64,000 nt of DNA, taken from Plotosus lineatus (taxonomy: Eukaryota > Chordata > Actinopteri > Siluriformes > Plotosidae). The stretch's first letter is position 1, and each line of letters begins with the position of its first letter. The translations under genes were made by a program, and so were the position numbers. The stretch spans positions 6,063,663-6,127,662 of the forward strand of contig CM045729.1 of NCBI GenBank assembly GCA_024760905.1. Reading direction: 5' to 3'. Below, in pieces: positions 13,576-24,470 of the stretch. The notes under the pieces are model-generated. The model was not told the origin of the DNA, made no database searches, and worked only from the letters and a program-made list of their open reading frames with translations.

Positions 13576-14970
13576 TCACAAGGCTCTATAAAAGATAAGT
13601 CCAAAGTCATGAGAGACAAGACCAGCATGAATTCCCAGGTTCTGACTGAGAATTCTGCAGTCAAAGAGGTCAAATTCCATGTCAGGATAAACAACTCTTT
13701 GTCTTGTTTGAGACCGAAGTCCTACTAGGCAAGTCCTGAGTCCTAACTTTTGGCACTCGACTGCAGACTCAAATCCTATGTTTTGACAGACAATTGCCAA
13801 GTCAAGCTGGATAACACAACAGCCATGTCTAGAGTCAAGGCACAAGCCACAATAGACACGTCCAGGTTTATATATTTCAAAAACAAGTCTTTCATTAATT
13901 CCCTATGTCTAACTCCTAAGTCCAAACTGTACTATCAAGTCAAGTCAGAAAAATCTAAAATCAAACCACATGTCTTAACATATTGTAAAAGACACAACTC
14001 AAGTCTTGAGTCCTGACTCACAAGTCAAATCTGTGAGGGCTAAATCTATATCTAATTCACAGGGCTAGTCAACTTAGAATCCCAAATAAAAGCTCATAAA
14101 TCGAGTCAAGTCACAATCCGTAAGAGACGTGTCCATATTTCTAGATTTTGATCGCAATTCCTACTTGTTACAACCAGATCCTGAGTCAAATTGTCAAATT
14201 ATGATGGATAAGTTGTAAGACAATCCCAAATCATCACAGCCAAGTACACATTCCAATCCCAAGTCTTTAATCACAAGCCATAGGAATCAAATCCAAAATT
14301 GTCAAACCATGAAAGACAAGTTATAAGTCATGACAAAAAACACACATCACTTGACAGACAATTCCTGCATTCAAAACCCAAGTTTTAACCAAAAAAACTC
14401 AATTCTAAAAATTAATGTAAGTCATAGAAGACAGATTACAGTGTGCTTCTGTCCCTTGCTAAAGGGTTGCATCAGGAAGGGCATCCAACATCAAAACCTA
14501 TGCCAAATCAAATGTGCGAATCAGATGATTCGCTCTGGCGACCCATGATAAAGGGAAAAAGCCGAAAGGAAATCTCTCATAGAAGACCGATTACACCTCC
14601 ATAACAGTCAAAAACCATAACATACATTTCCAGTTTTCTTAACTTTGACATATGTCTTAATACTCAAGTTGTAATGTCCAAGTCCCAAGTTATGACAGAC
14701 AGCGAAAGTCAAATCCATCGCTTAACATCCTAGATGTCAAGTCATGAGCCATAAGAATCAGGTTCATGGGTGTGGATTCCATGCCCAAGATCAAATCACA
14801 ATCCCCGGGCTAAGACCGAGGTCAGTTCTGAAATCCCGTCAGTCAAGTTAGAAGTAGTCTCAAATCATAACAGAAAAGCTAAAAGTAACAAGTCTTGACT
14901 GACAATTTCATCTGAGAGTAAAATCCTGAAGGTCCGTAAAGAGTTAATTCCCAAATCTTGACAGTCACAT
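13576..14970. repeat. Degenerate tandem array rich in 'aagtc' words
   Basis: About 1.4 kb is built of short variants such as 'caagtcatgacagacaagt', 'aagtcctgagtc' and 'aagtcaagtc'. Unit length is irregular, probably about 20-40 bp, and divergence is high. A SINE fragment (14441-14576) sits inside. No coding potential. Confidence 0.75.
14441..14576 (+). mobile_element. 5'-truncated SINE with RTE tail
   Basis: Only the tail type I is present, from 'cttctgtcccttgctaaagg' to 'gggaaaaagccgaaagg'. It has a 19-bp target duplication with one mismatch (14422-14440, 'tcatagaagacagattaca'; 14577-14595, 'tcatagaagaccgattaca'). Confidence 0.9.
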
Positions 14971-14978
14971 TCCTGTTA

Positions 14979-15484
14979 CAGTGATCACTTGCTACTTTGC
15001 GCTCAATTTCCTACGGCTTCAGTGCATCGCAGGTTTTTAAAAAATATTCATCAAAAAATAAGGAAACAAAGGAAAATTTGAGAAAAAGTTTAGGAAAATG
15101 CTGCAAAACAAGGCCAATTATGCAAAAAAAAAAAAAAAAACAACAAAAAAAAACAAACACACACAAAAAATAAAACCCCAAACCCCCAATAAAATTACTT
15201 ACATTTTTATGTGAGGTGTGCATCTGAGTGTGTGTGCGCGCGCATCTGGGTGCACGTCTGTGTGCGTGTGTGTGTATTAATATTTTATTTACATCTTATG
15301 CATTATTTTTGAATGTTTACTTGTTATTATAAGCATTTATAGCATTGAATATGTATTTATTGATACTATATACACATATAGATGTACGTATACGTCAATC
15401 GGGGGGGTCGATCCTAGTTCGCGGAAATTCAGTGTTCGTGGAGGGTCTCGGTCCCCATTCACCACGAAAAGTTCGGGTTTACTG
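14979..15484. mobile_element. TA-flanked MITE, 'CAGTGATCACTTGCTACTTTGCG' family
   Basis: TA at 14977-14978 precedes CAGTGATCACTTGCTACTTT, and the other end is GTTCGGGTTTACTG before TA (15485-15486). The inside has poly-A-rich and (GT)-rich stretches. A one-ended copy starts at 49548. The family resembles Tigger-type elements whose ends read 'ccctcgctacttcgcg'. Confidence 0.65.
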
Positions 15485-15486
15485 TA

Positions 15487-16585
15487 GATTGTTATAGTGA
15501 CCCCCCACAGAGTGTTTACCTCTTTGCGTTAAAGAGCTTTATTTGGAAATCCATCGTGCTAATACAGTTCCACATCAAATCGCCTGAAAGTACATTGCTG
15601 ATTCGTTATAAGTGGAGCAAGGGTAAATATTTTCTAGCATATTCTGCCAAAAGCACAAACAGATCAGAATGAACACCTAACATGTTCCTCATGACATACT
15701 TCAAGAATCTCTCAAACGTGAGTAAGAAATATTTCAAACATCTTTATTGAACACAGAACATTGTTTCACGCCACACAGAAATAAGCCGGCATCCGCCTGC
15801 TGAGTGCGGCTCCCGAAGCCAAGCAGCTGGAAGAAGCCAACAGGGAGTGTTCTCTGTAACTGACACCAGTTAGCAAGTCATGGAATGAAAACACGCGAGG
15901 GGTGAGCGCGAGGCTTCGTGTACTCTTTGGTGCTCGGTTTTATTTGCTGTGGAGTGGAAGGCATGCATTCCTTCCATAGACAGAAGGCGTGTGGCGCTAC
16001 CTATGATCTGTATTTAGCGTGCTACGCTTCCAGAGTGTGCTGACAGCAGAGCAGTACCCCTGGACAATTTCCACATAAAGCTAGCCTGAGAGATAAACAA
16101 CCCCATCATTGAGGAGGGGTTGTGTTGGAGAATGCAAACATGAGGTGAACAGAGCATACACTGACTGCAAGGCCAAAGAAGTTGCACAATCTTGAAGGGA
16201 CACAAGGCTTTTTTCTACAAGCACTTTTTGGGTATTTGATGAAAATATCTGAACCAACATTAAAATGTAGCTCTCGCTCGTTAAGAAACTCTTCAGAGGT
16301 TGGACATTCAATGGCCCATAACAATCAATGATTTTAACCATTTTAGCCATGTAACTCCTGTTTGTTAGCACAAAGATAACGCCGAAGCTTACTGAGTAGC
16401 TGCTGACAGCAGAAACACTGAGTAAGCTTGCATGCAGGAAGTGATTTGCAGCAACACGGCAATGGGCGACCATTTAGGGTCAGTGAAAGTCAGCAAAGTC
16501 TGGAAATGACGGGCAAAACAGCAGAGATTCAACTGTTCTCAACTTTCATGTAAAGTGTGATGTGTCTGAGGCAACTACCCCAATA
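15487..16585. other. Unique non-coding DNA; 130-codon open frame not credited
   Basis: Balanced-composition sequence. An open frame on the minus strand (16081-16473) lacks recognisable domains and splice context. An AATAAA signal on the minus strand near 15748 has no identified upstream exon. Confidence 0.4.
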
Positions 16586-17141
16586 CAGTCATCCCTTGCC
16601 ACTTCGCGATTTGAGCATCGCAGTCTTGGTACATCGCGGTATTTAAATAAGAAATAAAATTAAAAAGATATATTCATAAAAATTTCAAAATTCGTGCTGA
16701 AACTCGCATGTAAGCAAGCGGAAGGCAGGGGCCCAAGGCAGGCTGCGTCCATTGTTTCCAAATGACAGACTGAAGTGCCCCTCCTCCCCAGTTCAGGCAG
16801 GGACCGCCCACTCAACTCAATCTCGCAAGCTGATTGGCTTAGACGCGTGACACTGTTGCCTCGCACATTCCCGCGGGATTTTTGTGATCTTACTGTATAG
16901 TGTTTGTGAACGTCCTGCACCGCAGAGAAGAGCTATTGTCAGAGGTGAGTACAGTACTTAAAGTATTTATATATAAATTCTATTTAAATATTAATACATT
17001 ACAGTATTTACATATGCATATAACTGTGTAACGTTTGATATACACTTCTTGATATTGTATAGACGCGACAACACGGTAGAAATGGGCGGGGGGCAGGGCA
17101 TTCCTACTTCGCGGTTTTTCGAATATCGCCATTTTATCTGA
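16586..17141. mobile_element. TA-flanked element, 'CAGTCATCCCTTGCCACTTCGCG' family, abutting next MITE
   Basis: TA at 16584-16585 precedes CAGTCATCCCTTGCCACTTC. Inverted phrases 'cttcgcg' and 'catcgcgg' occur inside, and 'ctacttcgcggtttttcgaa' occurs near 17105. The right terminus is not clear, because a different MITE begins at 17144. Confidence 0.5.
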
Positions 17142-17143
17142 TA

Positions 17144-17502
17144 CAGTCGGCCCCAAGTTGGCTTGTGTATGAAATCCCCGGGTTACGAAAACCATTTTCT
17201 TGAGTTCCGTCCCCGAGATACGAAACAACCCCCTCTTACGAAAAGAAATTCAAAATTCAAATGCGCCAATCGATGCCCGAGTTGCTCTCTCATGTCTCTC
17301 AACATCCTGCGCCACTGGCCTCCCAGATTGAGACAGAAGGAAGCTCAACTCTTTAGTTTTTAGTTTAGTTTTTTTAAGTTGTTTTAATTCAGTAAATGTT
17401 TAATAAATGTGGGCGCATTTGACCTCATCTGGAATTACGATCCCTCAAGGAGTCAAATTAAAGTTGAGTTTGTCAAGCAGGGAATGCTTGGGGGCCGACT
17501 GT
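17144..17502. mobile_element. Tigger-like MITE, 'CAGTCGGCC' family, short copy
   Basis: Starts CAGTCGGCCCCAAGTTGGC after TA (17142-17143) and ends GGGGGCCGACTG before TA (17503-17504). It shares 'aaattcaaatgcgccaatc', 'tctctcaacatcctgc' and 'ttcagtaaatgtttaataaa' with the 902-bp copy at 3685. Confidence 0.85.
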
Positions 17503-17522
17503 ATTTGATAGGAAAGGAGATG

Positions 17523-17870
17523 GTATGGTGGTGTATTGATTAGCACACCCGTCTCACAGCAAGAAGGTCCTAGTTTCGATTCCCAGCTCATGCGCTTCTG
17601 TGTGGAGTTTGCATGTTCTCCCTGTGCTTGTGTGGGTTTCCTCCAGGTACTCCGGTTTCCTCCCACAGTCAGAAAACATGCACAGTTGGCTAATTGGCTG
17701 TTCCAAATCGCCCCTAGGACTGAATGGTTGTGTGAAAGTCGGTCATGCAATGGCCTGGCAAGCTGTCCAGCGTGTACCTCGCCACACCCAGAGTCGGCTG
17801 AGACGGGCGCCAACCTCCCCGCAACCCTAATTAGTACTAAGCAGTTCAGAAAATAAATATATGGATGGAT
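17523..17870 (+). mobile_element. tRNA-like SINE ('ccacagtc...catgca' teleost type) with tail type II
   Basis: The head 'gtatggtggtgtattgatta' with a degenerate B box ('agtttcgattccc') leads into 'gtggagtttgcatgttctcc' and 'tgtgggtttcctccaggtac'. The end is the same 'cctggcaagctgtccag' ... 'accctaattagtactaagca' tail as SINE tail type II. Copy 34000-34395 is its reverse-strand relative. Confidence 0.8.
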
Positions 17871-18529
17871 TTGATAGAAACGATCAAAGGTATGGCCAGT
17901 CACTCTGCTTACTAGAAATCTCCACAATTAACTAGACAGATGGTCTAATGTGTGACTTAACCGAGTGTGAAAGAAAACAGAAAAACTTATGATCTTGTTC
18001 TACAAGCTGCGTGTGAAGTAAAGAAAATAAAATGTGGGTGAATTTTCTGGTTGAAGCATGATTCTCTTCAAACGAGTACACAAGAGATACATTTATGGCC
18101 TTGTCAGGGACTATCCAGATACTGTTTGCTTGAATGATATACAAAAGGATTACCACGGCAACCAGAGCCTGGAATGCCCAAATTGCTTCAGTATCCAAAA
18201 TGTTCATAATCTTTTGAATAACAATTATCGCCTTTATACAGTAATAGCAAAAAAATTTTGCATAGCAATTTTTTAATAACTTACTTTCAGGGTTTTCAGA
18301 ATAAAAATCATAAAACGAACCCCCACCCTCTTCAGATTCTGGTGTTACATTCAAATGACTGCAAGAGGTTCAACTTATTCTCTTTCAAAAGCACAGCGAT
18401 TCCCATGTTAATGTGACAGTGTAGACTAGACATACTGGGACATTTCCGGCCATGCGCTTAATATTCGAACATCCTCGGTGAAAACCATTCAGCAACAATC
18501 GGTCAACATGCTATATATTATTTTACAAT

Positions 18530-18672
18530 TAAACAAGCTACAGAACATACATCATCTCAACCAATCAGCAGGAAGGAGGACAGCCATTGGCTGAATTTGA
18601 GTCACGTGTCAGCTGCTTGGCAGTCCACGAATACTCAAACCGTGAGTCCAAAACCACGAATAGTCAAGGGCC

Positions 18673-18674
<2 letters not shown>
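18530..18674. mobile_element. One-ended fragment of the 'CAGTAGGCCCTCGATATTCACGG' element
   Basis: The text 'catcatctcaaccaatcagc' to 'gaatagtcaagggcctacta' matches the right end of the 29704-31279 element. The left terminus is not found, and an (AT)n run follows directly. Confidence 0.7.

Positions 18675-18751
<77 letters not shown>
18675..18751. repeat. (AT)n(GT)n microsatellite
   Basis: About 18 AT units pass into about 20 GT units, starting at the end of a transposon fragment. Confidence 0.95.
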
Positions 18752-18754
<3 letters not shown>

Positions 18755-19439
18755 ACACCCTGTAACATCAACCAACAATGGCCAGTTTTGCTCTCGTCAA
18801 AATTTTAAAAATGTGAAAAACTTGTACAAACTTGGTTTCAGTGACCCTGTGTCTTAGCACATTACTACAGTTGTTGTACATGGCAGTTGAGGATGAACAT
18901 TTCAGATTCACACGATGAAAAACAGGGGGGCTGGAGAGTTCTTACTGGAGAGGCATTAACACATTACAGAACACCAGAGTTTAAATCAGAAAGTTAACCA
19001 CTCACAGACTCCACTTTTTTAATTAGCTGGAATATCTAACGACAAGAAACCTTCTCCACACAACAAAGCAGCTTATCAGGGAAGAACATAAATAACTAAA
19101 TTTAGGTATGTCATGACAAATCGTGGTATGTATTGGATATTAAGATTAAAAATTAATTACTATTATCTGTGCAAGCTTTTGTTTTTTCGAACAGTGAGTG
19201 CTCTGTTTAAACAGCGGAGGGCACAGTTATGAACCCAGTTATGTAGGAATGCATGGCGGAAGTAACAGATAACAAAAACATCTAAAATGGGCGGAACTGG
19301 GAATGAGTTTAATGTGTAAATTCAACATTGTAAAGCTGGTTGAAAGCTAAAGAAAACAGAAGCCAATGGAGGGAGTTGATTTATATTTAATCCTGAGCAC
19401 CACCTTCATTAATTTTCCCCAAACCTTTTTTTTAATGCT
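18752..19439. other. Non-coding, nothing recognised
   Basis: AT-rich unique-looking sequence. No exon or repeat family recognised. Confidence 0.45.
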
Positions 19440-19690
19440 TATTGTTGTGAACTTTATGTTTAATTAAAGGAATATTTTATCCTATATGATTATTGAATAC
19501 ATTACAAAAATTTATGCTGAGATAACCACTTGTTGTAAAATTGAAGGCTGATATGCAAATATGTGCATATATAATGAGCATTTGCCACATTTTACTGCAT
19601 GAATATTATGTTACAGAAAATGAACTGAACTGTTTCTTTTGCTGATGTCAAAAGTTTACTTTCTTTTTCATTCTGACATCAGCAAAAGAA
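19440..19690. repeat. Unclassified dispersed or duplicated sequence, copy 1
   Basis: Blocks 'gagataaccacttgttgtaa', 'tgatatgcaaatatg', 'ataatgagc', 'attttactgcatg' and 'catcagcaaaa' recur in the same order at 27370-27600. It is either an ancient duplication within this locus or an old repeat family. Confidence 0.6.
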
Positions 19691-19711
19691 ACAGTTCAGT
19701 TCATTTTCTGT
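19613..19711. repeat. Perfect 38-bp inverted repeat with 23-bp loop
   Basis: Arm 1 (19613-19650) begins ACAGAAAATGAACTGAACTG and ends GCTGATGTCA. Arm 2 (19674-19711) is its exact reverse complement, and the loop is 19651-19673. The outer part of each arm is the terminal sequence of the tail type II SINE, and arm 2 continues into such a SINE tail. Confidence 0.95.
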
Positions 19712-19867
19712 TACCGCTTCATCCTAATTAGGGTCGCGGGGAGGCTGGTGCCCATCCCATCAACTCAGGGCGAGGGCAGAGTACACCCTGGACAGCTCGC
19801 CAGGCCATCGCAGGGCGGAAACACGCTGACGGCTTTGCAGCCTACTCTTTACGAAAGTCAGCAATGG
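19692..19867 (-). mobile_element. 5'-truncated SINE, tail type II
   Basis: The reverse complement runs from 'ccattgctgactttcgtaaa' to 'accctaattaggatgaagcg' and 'aacagaaaatgaactga'. The tRNA head is missing. Confidence 0.85.
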
Positions 19868-19950
19868 TAAAACAAAACAAAAGAAACAAAAAAATAATAA
19901 TTTTATGGTTTGCCACACACCAACTAAATACATGAATAAATAAATAAATA

Positions 19951-20974
19951 CCATATTTTCCAGACTACAAGTCACATTTTTATCATACTTTGGCAGAAGG
20001 TGCGACTTATACATATTATTACATATAATTCTGTTCGTCATAATAATAACGAACATAATTTCACATGTTTGTTATTTTTACACTCACAACCACAAGAGGG
20101 CACTCTAGGCTTGGGTACCAGTACCTCCTCATCCTGTACCACGGAAGAAATGTCCCCTAAAAGAAAATCCTATTCTGTGGATTACAAGCTGCAAGTAGTG
20201 AAATATGCAGCAGGAAATGATAATTGAGCAGCAGAAAGAAAGTTTGGAGTGAACGAGAAACTTGTGAAGGACTGGAGAAAAGCAGAGATTACTATTACTG
20301 CAATGAAGAAAACAAAAAAAGGTAATCGTGGGCTAAAAGCTACATGGTCACAGCTAGAGAAATGAGTTCGCACATGGGTGCTTGAGCAACGTGCAGCAGC
20401 GAGGGGCTTGTCAACAGTACAGTTGCGTCTCCACATCCAGGTATTAAAATCATTACATATAATTCCGTTCGTCATAATAATCGTGAATATAATTTCTCAT
20501 GTTTATTTTTACACTTACAACTGCAAGAACTCAACAAGAGGGTAGAAAAGTGGAGATTATTATTACTGCAATGAAGAAAACAAACAAAAAAAAAGCTAAT
20601 CGCGGGCTAAAAGCTAGATGGCCACAGCTAGAGGAACAAGTTCGCACATGGGTGCTTGAGCAATGAGCCTCAGGGAGAGGCTGGTCAAGTGCTGTTTCAT
20701 CTCCACTTAAGTAGTTGTCAAGGAAATGAATATAAATGACTTTCCATGAGGACTTTCTTGGTGTTACCGTTTCATGTAACACAACTGCCTCTCTATCAGA
20801 GCGAGGATCACAACGCCACAAAAACTGCCAGCAGATTTCCAAGCCAAGGCAGACAGTTTCCATGAGTTTGCGACTTATAGTCCAGTGTGACTTGTATGTT
20901 TTTTCTTCTTTCTTATGCATTTTTTGGCCGATGCGACTTGTACTTTGAAGTGACGTATAGTCCAGAAAATACGG
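19951..20974 (+). mobile_element. pogo-like DNA transposon, 'CCGTATTTTC' family, 1,024 bp
   Basis: Left end CCATATTTTCCAGACTACAA follows TA (19949-19950). The right end, read from the other strand, is CCGTATTTTCTGGACTATAC, with TA at 20975-20976. 'gtgcgacttatac'-type subterminal repeats occur at both ends. The interior holds a transposase fragment, duplicated in part (20240-20380 and 20545-20665). A reverse-strand, one-sided copy is at 38071-38624. Confidence 0.82.
20150..20448 (+). pseudogene. pogo/Tigger-type transposase N-terminal fragment
   Basis: The frame reads MSPKRKSYSVDYKLQVVKYA, a TGA at 20225, then AAERKFGVNEKLVKDWRKAE and a stretch with KATWSQLEK, another stop and VRTWVLEQRAAARGLST. 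This is the double helix-turn-helix DNA-binding region of pogo/POGK-like transposases, including the VxDWRK and LExxVxxWVxEQRAxGxxLS patterns. It holds no catalytic DDE part. At least two stops and a lost C-terminus make it dead. Confidence 0.75.
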
Positions 20975-20976
20975 TA

Positions 20977-22254
20977 ATAAATAAATAAAATTAAATCAAC
21001 AGACAGACTTTTGGCTAAAGTTTAAATAAAAGCCACCAGAATCCTGACTACAGCCTTCAGTACTGTTCACACGTTGTTTGAATGATGATTGTTCTAAACT
21101 TTCTCATTTTAAATAAAAAAAAAATTGGTTAACAGGTTTTTATAGTTCAGCTCAGCCTTTAGAAACCGGTTAATGAGAAAATATAATGGGTTATTTTATT
21201 ACTAAAGAGGTTATATTTTAACCTAAGTTGGTGGGCGTGTGTGTAAGCAAGACTATGCAAAAAAAAGAAAAAAAAATTAAAAAGTGAGCTTTTTGATTAA
21301 ATTTCTACCAGTGATGGGACTTTAGGATAAGGAAAACTCCACTGTATTTCTTAGCACTAATTCCTAAGCACTGTGAGATATGCACATTCTTGGCATTTAG
21401 ACCGATATGGGGGGAGGGGCTGCTGTGCTTCGTGGTGGTTGTTACTGTCTGAGTGCACTTGTTTCAAATTGTAAATAAAAGAGAAGTGCAATTTATATTA
21501 CAGACATCACCAGGTTCTTTTCGATTGACAGGCCTTATTTCTTCACTTTTTACTTTCGTTATTTATGATGATATTGCTGTCAGTACAGGTGGTTACGATC
21601 TTAAACAACAGCATGTTTTCCCTGAGATATTAATTACCCAATTTCTTGATTAAATCAGAGAATGGAAATGTAAACATGGTCACAACATTAAATTCTAACT
21701 TACTCTGTTACCACAACTAACCTCATGGACACAAGTCTCTGGCCCAGACCTCACCATCTCATTCAATCTGTGAAATTATTCAAGACTAATTTAATGACCA
21801 AATTCATCAAATCTCTCAACCAGGAAAGCTTTAAATAGGTTTACATTATAGAAGTTTAGAATTTCATTCCTGTCAGAGCTCAGCAGATGCTTGATATGCA
21901 GGTGTTTTTACGAGAACAATTACGATCCAGTTTAGAAAAAAAATTAAAGATGAAAAGTTTCACTCGTAACAACAGAAAAGATAAAGAGCCATGTTTCTGA
22001 CGTCTGTGCCACATTTATGAGGAGCTGCACTGGGCAATAGGACTGCCTTGTGTAGTGAACAGTGTGGGCAGTGACATCAGCGTCATTACTTATATCCACA
22101 GTGGCTTTGCCATCTGAAATAAACCGCGTATGCTCACCATGTATGGCTGAGAGATTTATTCTAAAACCACATGAAGAACTACAACACAATTTCTCTGAGC
22201 ATTTAGGTCGACACTCTCTCTATCGCGCTCTCTCTCTCTCTCTCTCCGCTTTGA
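20977..22254. other. Non-coding, nothing recognised
   Basis: Unique-looking AT-rich DNA with poly-A runs and a short (CT)n at about 22213-22246. I searched both strands for hibch exons and found none. Confidence 0.45.
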
Positions 22255-22410
22255 TGCATCCATCCATCAATCCATCCATATATGTTCATTCATTTTCTGA
22301 ACTGGTTAATACTAACTAGGGTTGCAGAGAGGCTGGTGCCCACCTCAGCCGACTCCGGACAAGGGTAGGGTACAACCTGGACAGGTCGCTAGGCCATTGC
22401 AGAAGCTACA
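22255..22410 (-). mobile_element. SINE tail type II fragment
   Basis: The reverse complement reads 'aatggcctagcgacctgtcc' to 'ccctagttagtattaacc', then 'cagaaaatgaatgaa' and a 'ggatgg' repeat end. Confidence 0.75.
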
Positions 22411-22421
22411 CACACACACAC

Positions 22422-22426
<5 letters not shown>

Positions 22427-22486
<60 letters not shown>
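22427..22486. repeat. (AT)n microsatellite
   Basis: About 30 AT units between a SINE tail and a Penelope-like fragment. Confidence 0.95.
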
Positions 22487-22489
<3 letters not shown>

Positions 22490-22668
22490 TTTCTGAGTAG
22501 ATCCTTCCGTAGGAGAGTGCTCAATACTTTTTGGTAGAGCAAATAACAATAAAAATAAAAGGACAGGACAAAGACTTTCTATTGAAACTCCATTTATCAC
22601 TACAGATCTGTTTCGAGGGGTGGCGAAACCTTTCTCTCTCCTCAGGTGATTATAGGAGAATATACACA
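22487..22668 (-). mobile_element. Penelope-like element end fragment, copy 1
   Basis: The phrases 'ggacaggacaaagactttct' and 'attgaaactccatttatcac' recur in the same order at 24885 and 25511, next to AT-rich repeats. Each copy carries a hammerhead-like motif. Assignment to Penelope-like elements rests on that ribozyme and on the general look of fish Penelope ends ('cctgaagag...cgaaacag'); no GIY-YIG or reverse transcriptase frame is present. Confidence 0.55.
22596..22650 (-). ncRNA. Hammerhead ribozyme-like motif, copy 1
   Basis: On the minus strand: helix I strand ATCAC (22650-22646), core CTGAGGA (22645-22639), a helix II region opening GAG and closing CTC, core GAAA (22614-22611), a minimal helix III CAG-AT-CTG (22610-22603), the cleavage triplet GTA ending at 22601, and helix I partner GTGAT (22600-22596), fully complementary to ATCAC. 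This is the type I order. A three-pair helix III is what Penelope-type hammerheads have. Helix II beyond GAG/CTC is imperfect here. Confidence 0.65.
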
Positions 22669-22682
22669 CACACACATATATA

Positions 22683-22686
<4 letters not shown>

Positions 22687-22733
<47 letters not shown>
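22687..22733. repeat. (AT)n microsatellite
   Basis: About 23 AT units flanked by CA repeats. Confidence 0.95.
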
Positions 22734-22739
<6 letters not shown>

Positions 22740-22749
22740 CACACACACA

Positions 22750-22846
22750 CAGTCGGCCCCTTACTTACGATGACCCCCACTTACAAAATCCCCGCGTTAC
22801 GAAAAGGCTCTGGAAAGGATTAATTTCGTAGGTAGGGGGCCGAGCG
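22750..22846. mobile_element. Minimal 'CAGTCGGCC' MITE (97 bp)
   Basis: Starts CAGTCGGCCCCTTACTTACG and ends with GGTAGGGGGCCGAGCG before TA (22847-22848). Almost only the two ends and 'ggctctggaaaggattaatt' remain. Confidence 0.75.
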
Positions 22847-23064
22847 TATATTTGACGTAAAAAGCGTCCCCCCCCCCCCCAGTGTTTTTTTTTTTTTTTT
22901 TATCTTACCCCTAATAACCGCCCATGTGTACTGGGAGCGGCGTTCACTGCCTGTAAAAGTGAGTTTACACAGTATTTCAAGACCCGCTGCCACTGGGGAA
23001 TGTCCATAATGTTTATCAGTAACAACACATTTGATCGTTCCACCGTGCTTTAAAAAACAGGAAA

Positions 23065-23205
23065 ATGAACCCAACTACTGATGAACCCTTAGAAACTGTT
23101 ACAGCAAAACTATGGGATGCCCTGAATGAATGGAGCGATGAGCCAGATATGGACCTATCAGAAAGTGATGACCAGTGTTTTTCACTCGATTCTCCTGCTC
23201 ACTAA
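23065..23205 (+). pseudogene. Acidic C-terminal transposase-like fragment, copy 1
   Basis: Reads MNPTTDEPLETVTAKLWDAL then NEWSDEPDMDLSESDD and ends LDSPAH-stop. The same short acidic peptide appears at 26290-26423, and a third partial duplicate is at 23245-23310. Acidic, serine/aspartate-rich tails are common at the C-terminus of pogo/Tigger transposases, so this is probably a remnant of the parent element. I do not recognise it exactly. Confidence 0.5.
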
Positions 23206-23319
23206 CTTCATAAATTTAATTAAATTTTTCCTGGACATGATGAACCATAAGAAACTGCTACAGCAAAACTCTGGGATGATATGAATGAATGGAGTGATCA
23301 GCCAGATACAGCATTAACA

Positions 23320-23850
23320 CAGTGCTTCTCAATTATTTTCTGTGGTGCGCCCCCTTTAGGAAGATATAAAACATTTCACGCCCCTCACCACCGCCACCGT
23401 GAGCAACTATAAATAGAATTATCTATAAAATTGTTATTAGTACACCGCTACATAACATTATCTTTATTAACATTAAAAACAAAAAAGAAAGCAATATAGC
23501 TCAACTTACAGGAACAAAAAACTTCATTAACATTGTTTTAAATCTGTAATAGAAAAGATTTAAAGTGCACCAATGTGCCTGAAATAAAAACAAATACATC
23601 ATTATTTAAACTCATTTAACTTACTTCCAAACTTACTTCTAAAACCACTCCACCATAGCGCGACAAGGAGAGCGCCACTGCCAAATAATGGAGTGGAGGT
23701 GCAATCACACTTAATTTCTTACACTACAGTATCCAGAATAGCATGTTTCCCAGGGTCATACTCTCCCCCCCCCTGCATCATACTGCGCCCCCCTTGGGAT
23801 GGGCATCATTCCGCGACCCCCTGAGGAGGGGCACTATTTGAGAAGCACTG
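23320..23850. mobile_element. hAT-type MITE, 'CAGTGCTTCTCAA' family
   Basis: Left end CAGTGCTTCTCAATTATTTT. The right end from the other strand is CAGTGCTTCTCAAATAGTGC. The flanking octamers cattaaca and acttaaca agree at six of eight bases, fitting a decayed 8-bp duplication. Interior 'gccccc' blocks lie near both ends. Relatives are at 32784-33095 and 42605-42758. Confidence 0.8.
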
Positions 23851-24206
23851 ACTTAACAGAAGGTGTTGACAAGTATTTTTCACCCGATTCTCCTGCTCAC
23901 TATCTTCATAAATTTAAGCACATTTCTGGCCGTGCTTTTCAACATGCCATGTGCAAAGGTTGACCTTAGTGTTGATTGGTTCAACTGCCATGTACTAAAG
24001 TTGACATTAATGTTAATTGGCTTGATTTTGCATCTGGGGAAAATATTTAAAGAAACATAACCAGGAGAGAAAATTAAATTGACTTTTTCTTTTTAATTAT
24101 GCTGTTCTCTGTTTATTTTCAGCTTTCTTGTTCTGTTATTAATCATGTTTTCCACCTCTATGGTAAAAAGCACTTACTGTTCCACTCTGATGGTAATCAT
24201 TCTAAT

Positions 24207-24470
24207 AAGCAGGGGATTTAGCTCAGTTGGTAGAGCGTCCGCTTTATCCTCCAGAAGGTCGGAGTTCGAATCCGGCCGCATCATACCATGAGATGTTAAA
24301 ATTTGGGAGTTGTTGCTTCCTGCTTGGCGCTCAGCATCAAAAGGATAGAACAACGCAACAACTGGTGCCGTACAGTGGCGACAGGTACCCGGAGCGCTGG
24401 GGTCTCATGTGCATTGAGCATACGCGTGTATGAAATTGCGCTATATAAGCACCCACCCACTAAATTTTTT
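24207..24470 (+). mobile_element. tRNA-derived SINE with well-preserved A and B boxes
   Basis: The head reads GGGGATTTAGCTCAGTTGG (A box) and GAGTTCGAATCC (B box). The anticodon arm does not pair properly, so it is not a functional tRNA. The body 'gcttcctgcttggcgctcag' and end 'tgcgctatataagcacc' extend about 180 bp past the tRNA part. Only one copy of this family is in the window. Confidence 0.75.

Noticed and set aside
15739..15760. Polyadenylation signal ending hibch
   Set aside because: AATAAA on the minus strand is present, but no later hibch exon could be found upstream of it, so the gene most likely continues beyond the left edge.
16081..16473. 130-codon minus-strand open frame as an exon of hibch or another gene
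   Set aside because: No similarity to HIBCH, no domain, no splice sites in phase; length is within chance for this window.
24210..24286. tRNA gene
   Set aside because: A and B boxes are good but the anticodon stem does not pair and the sequence continues into a SINE body.
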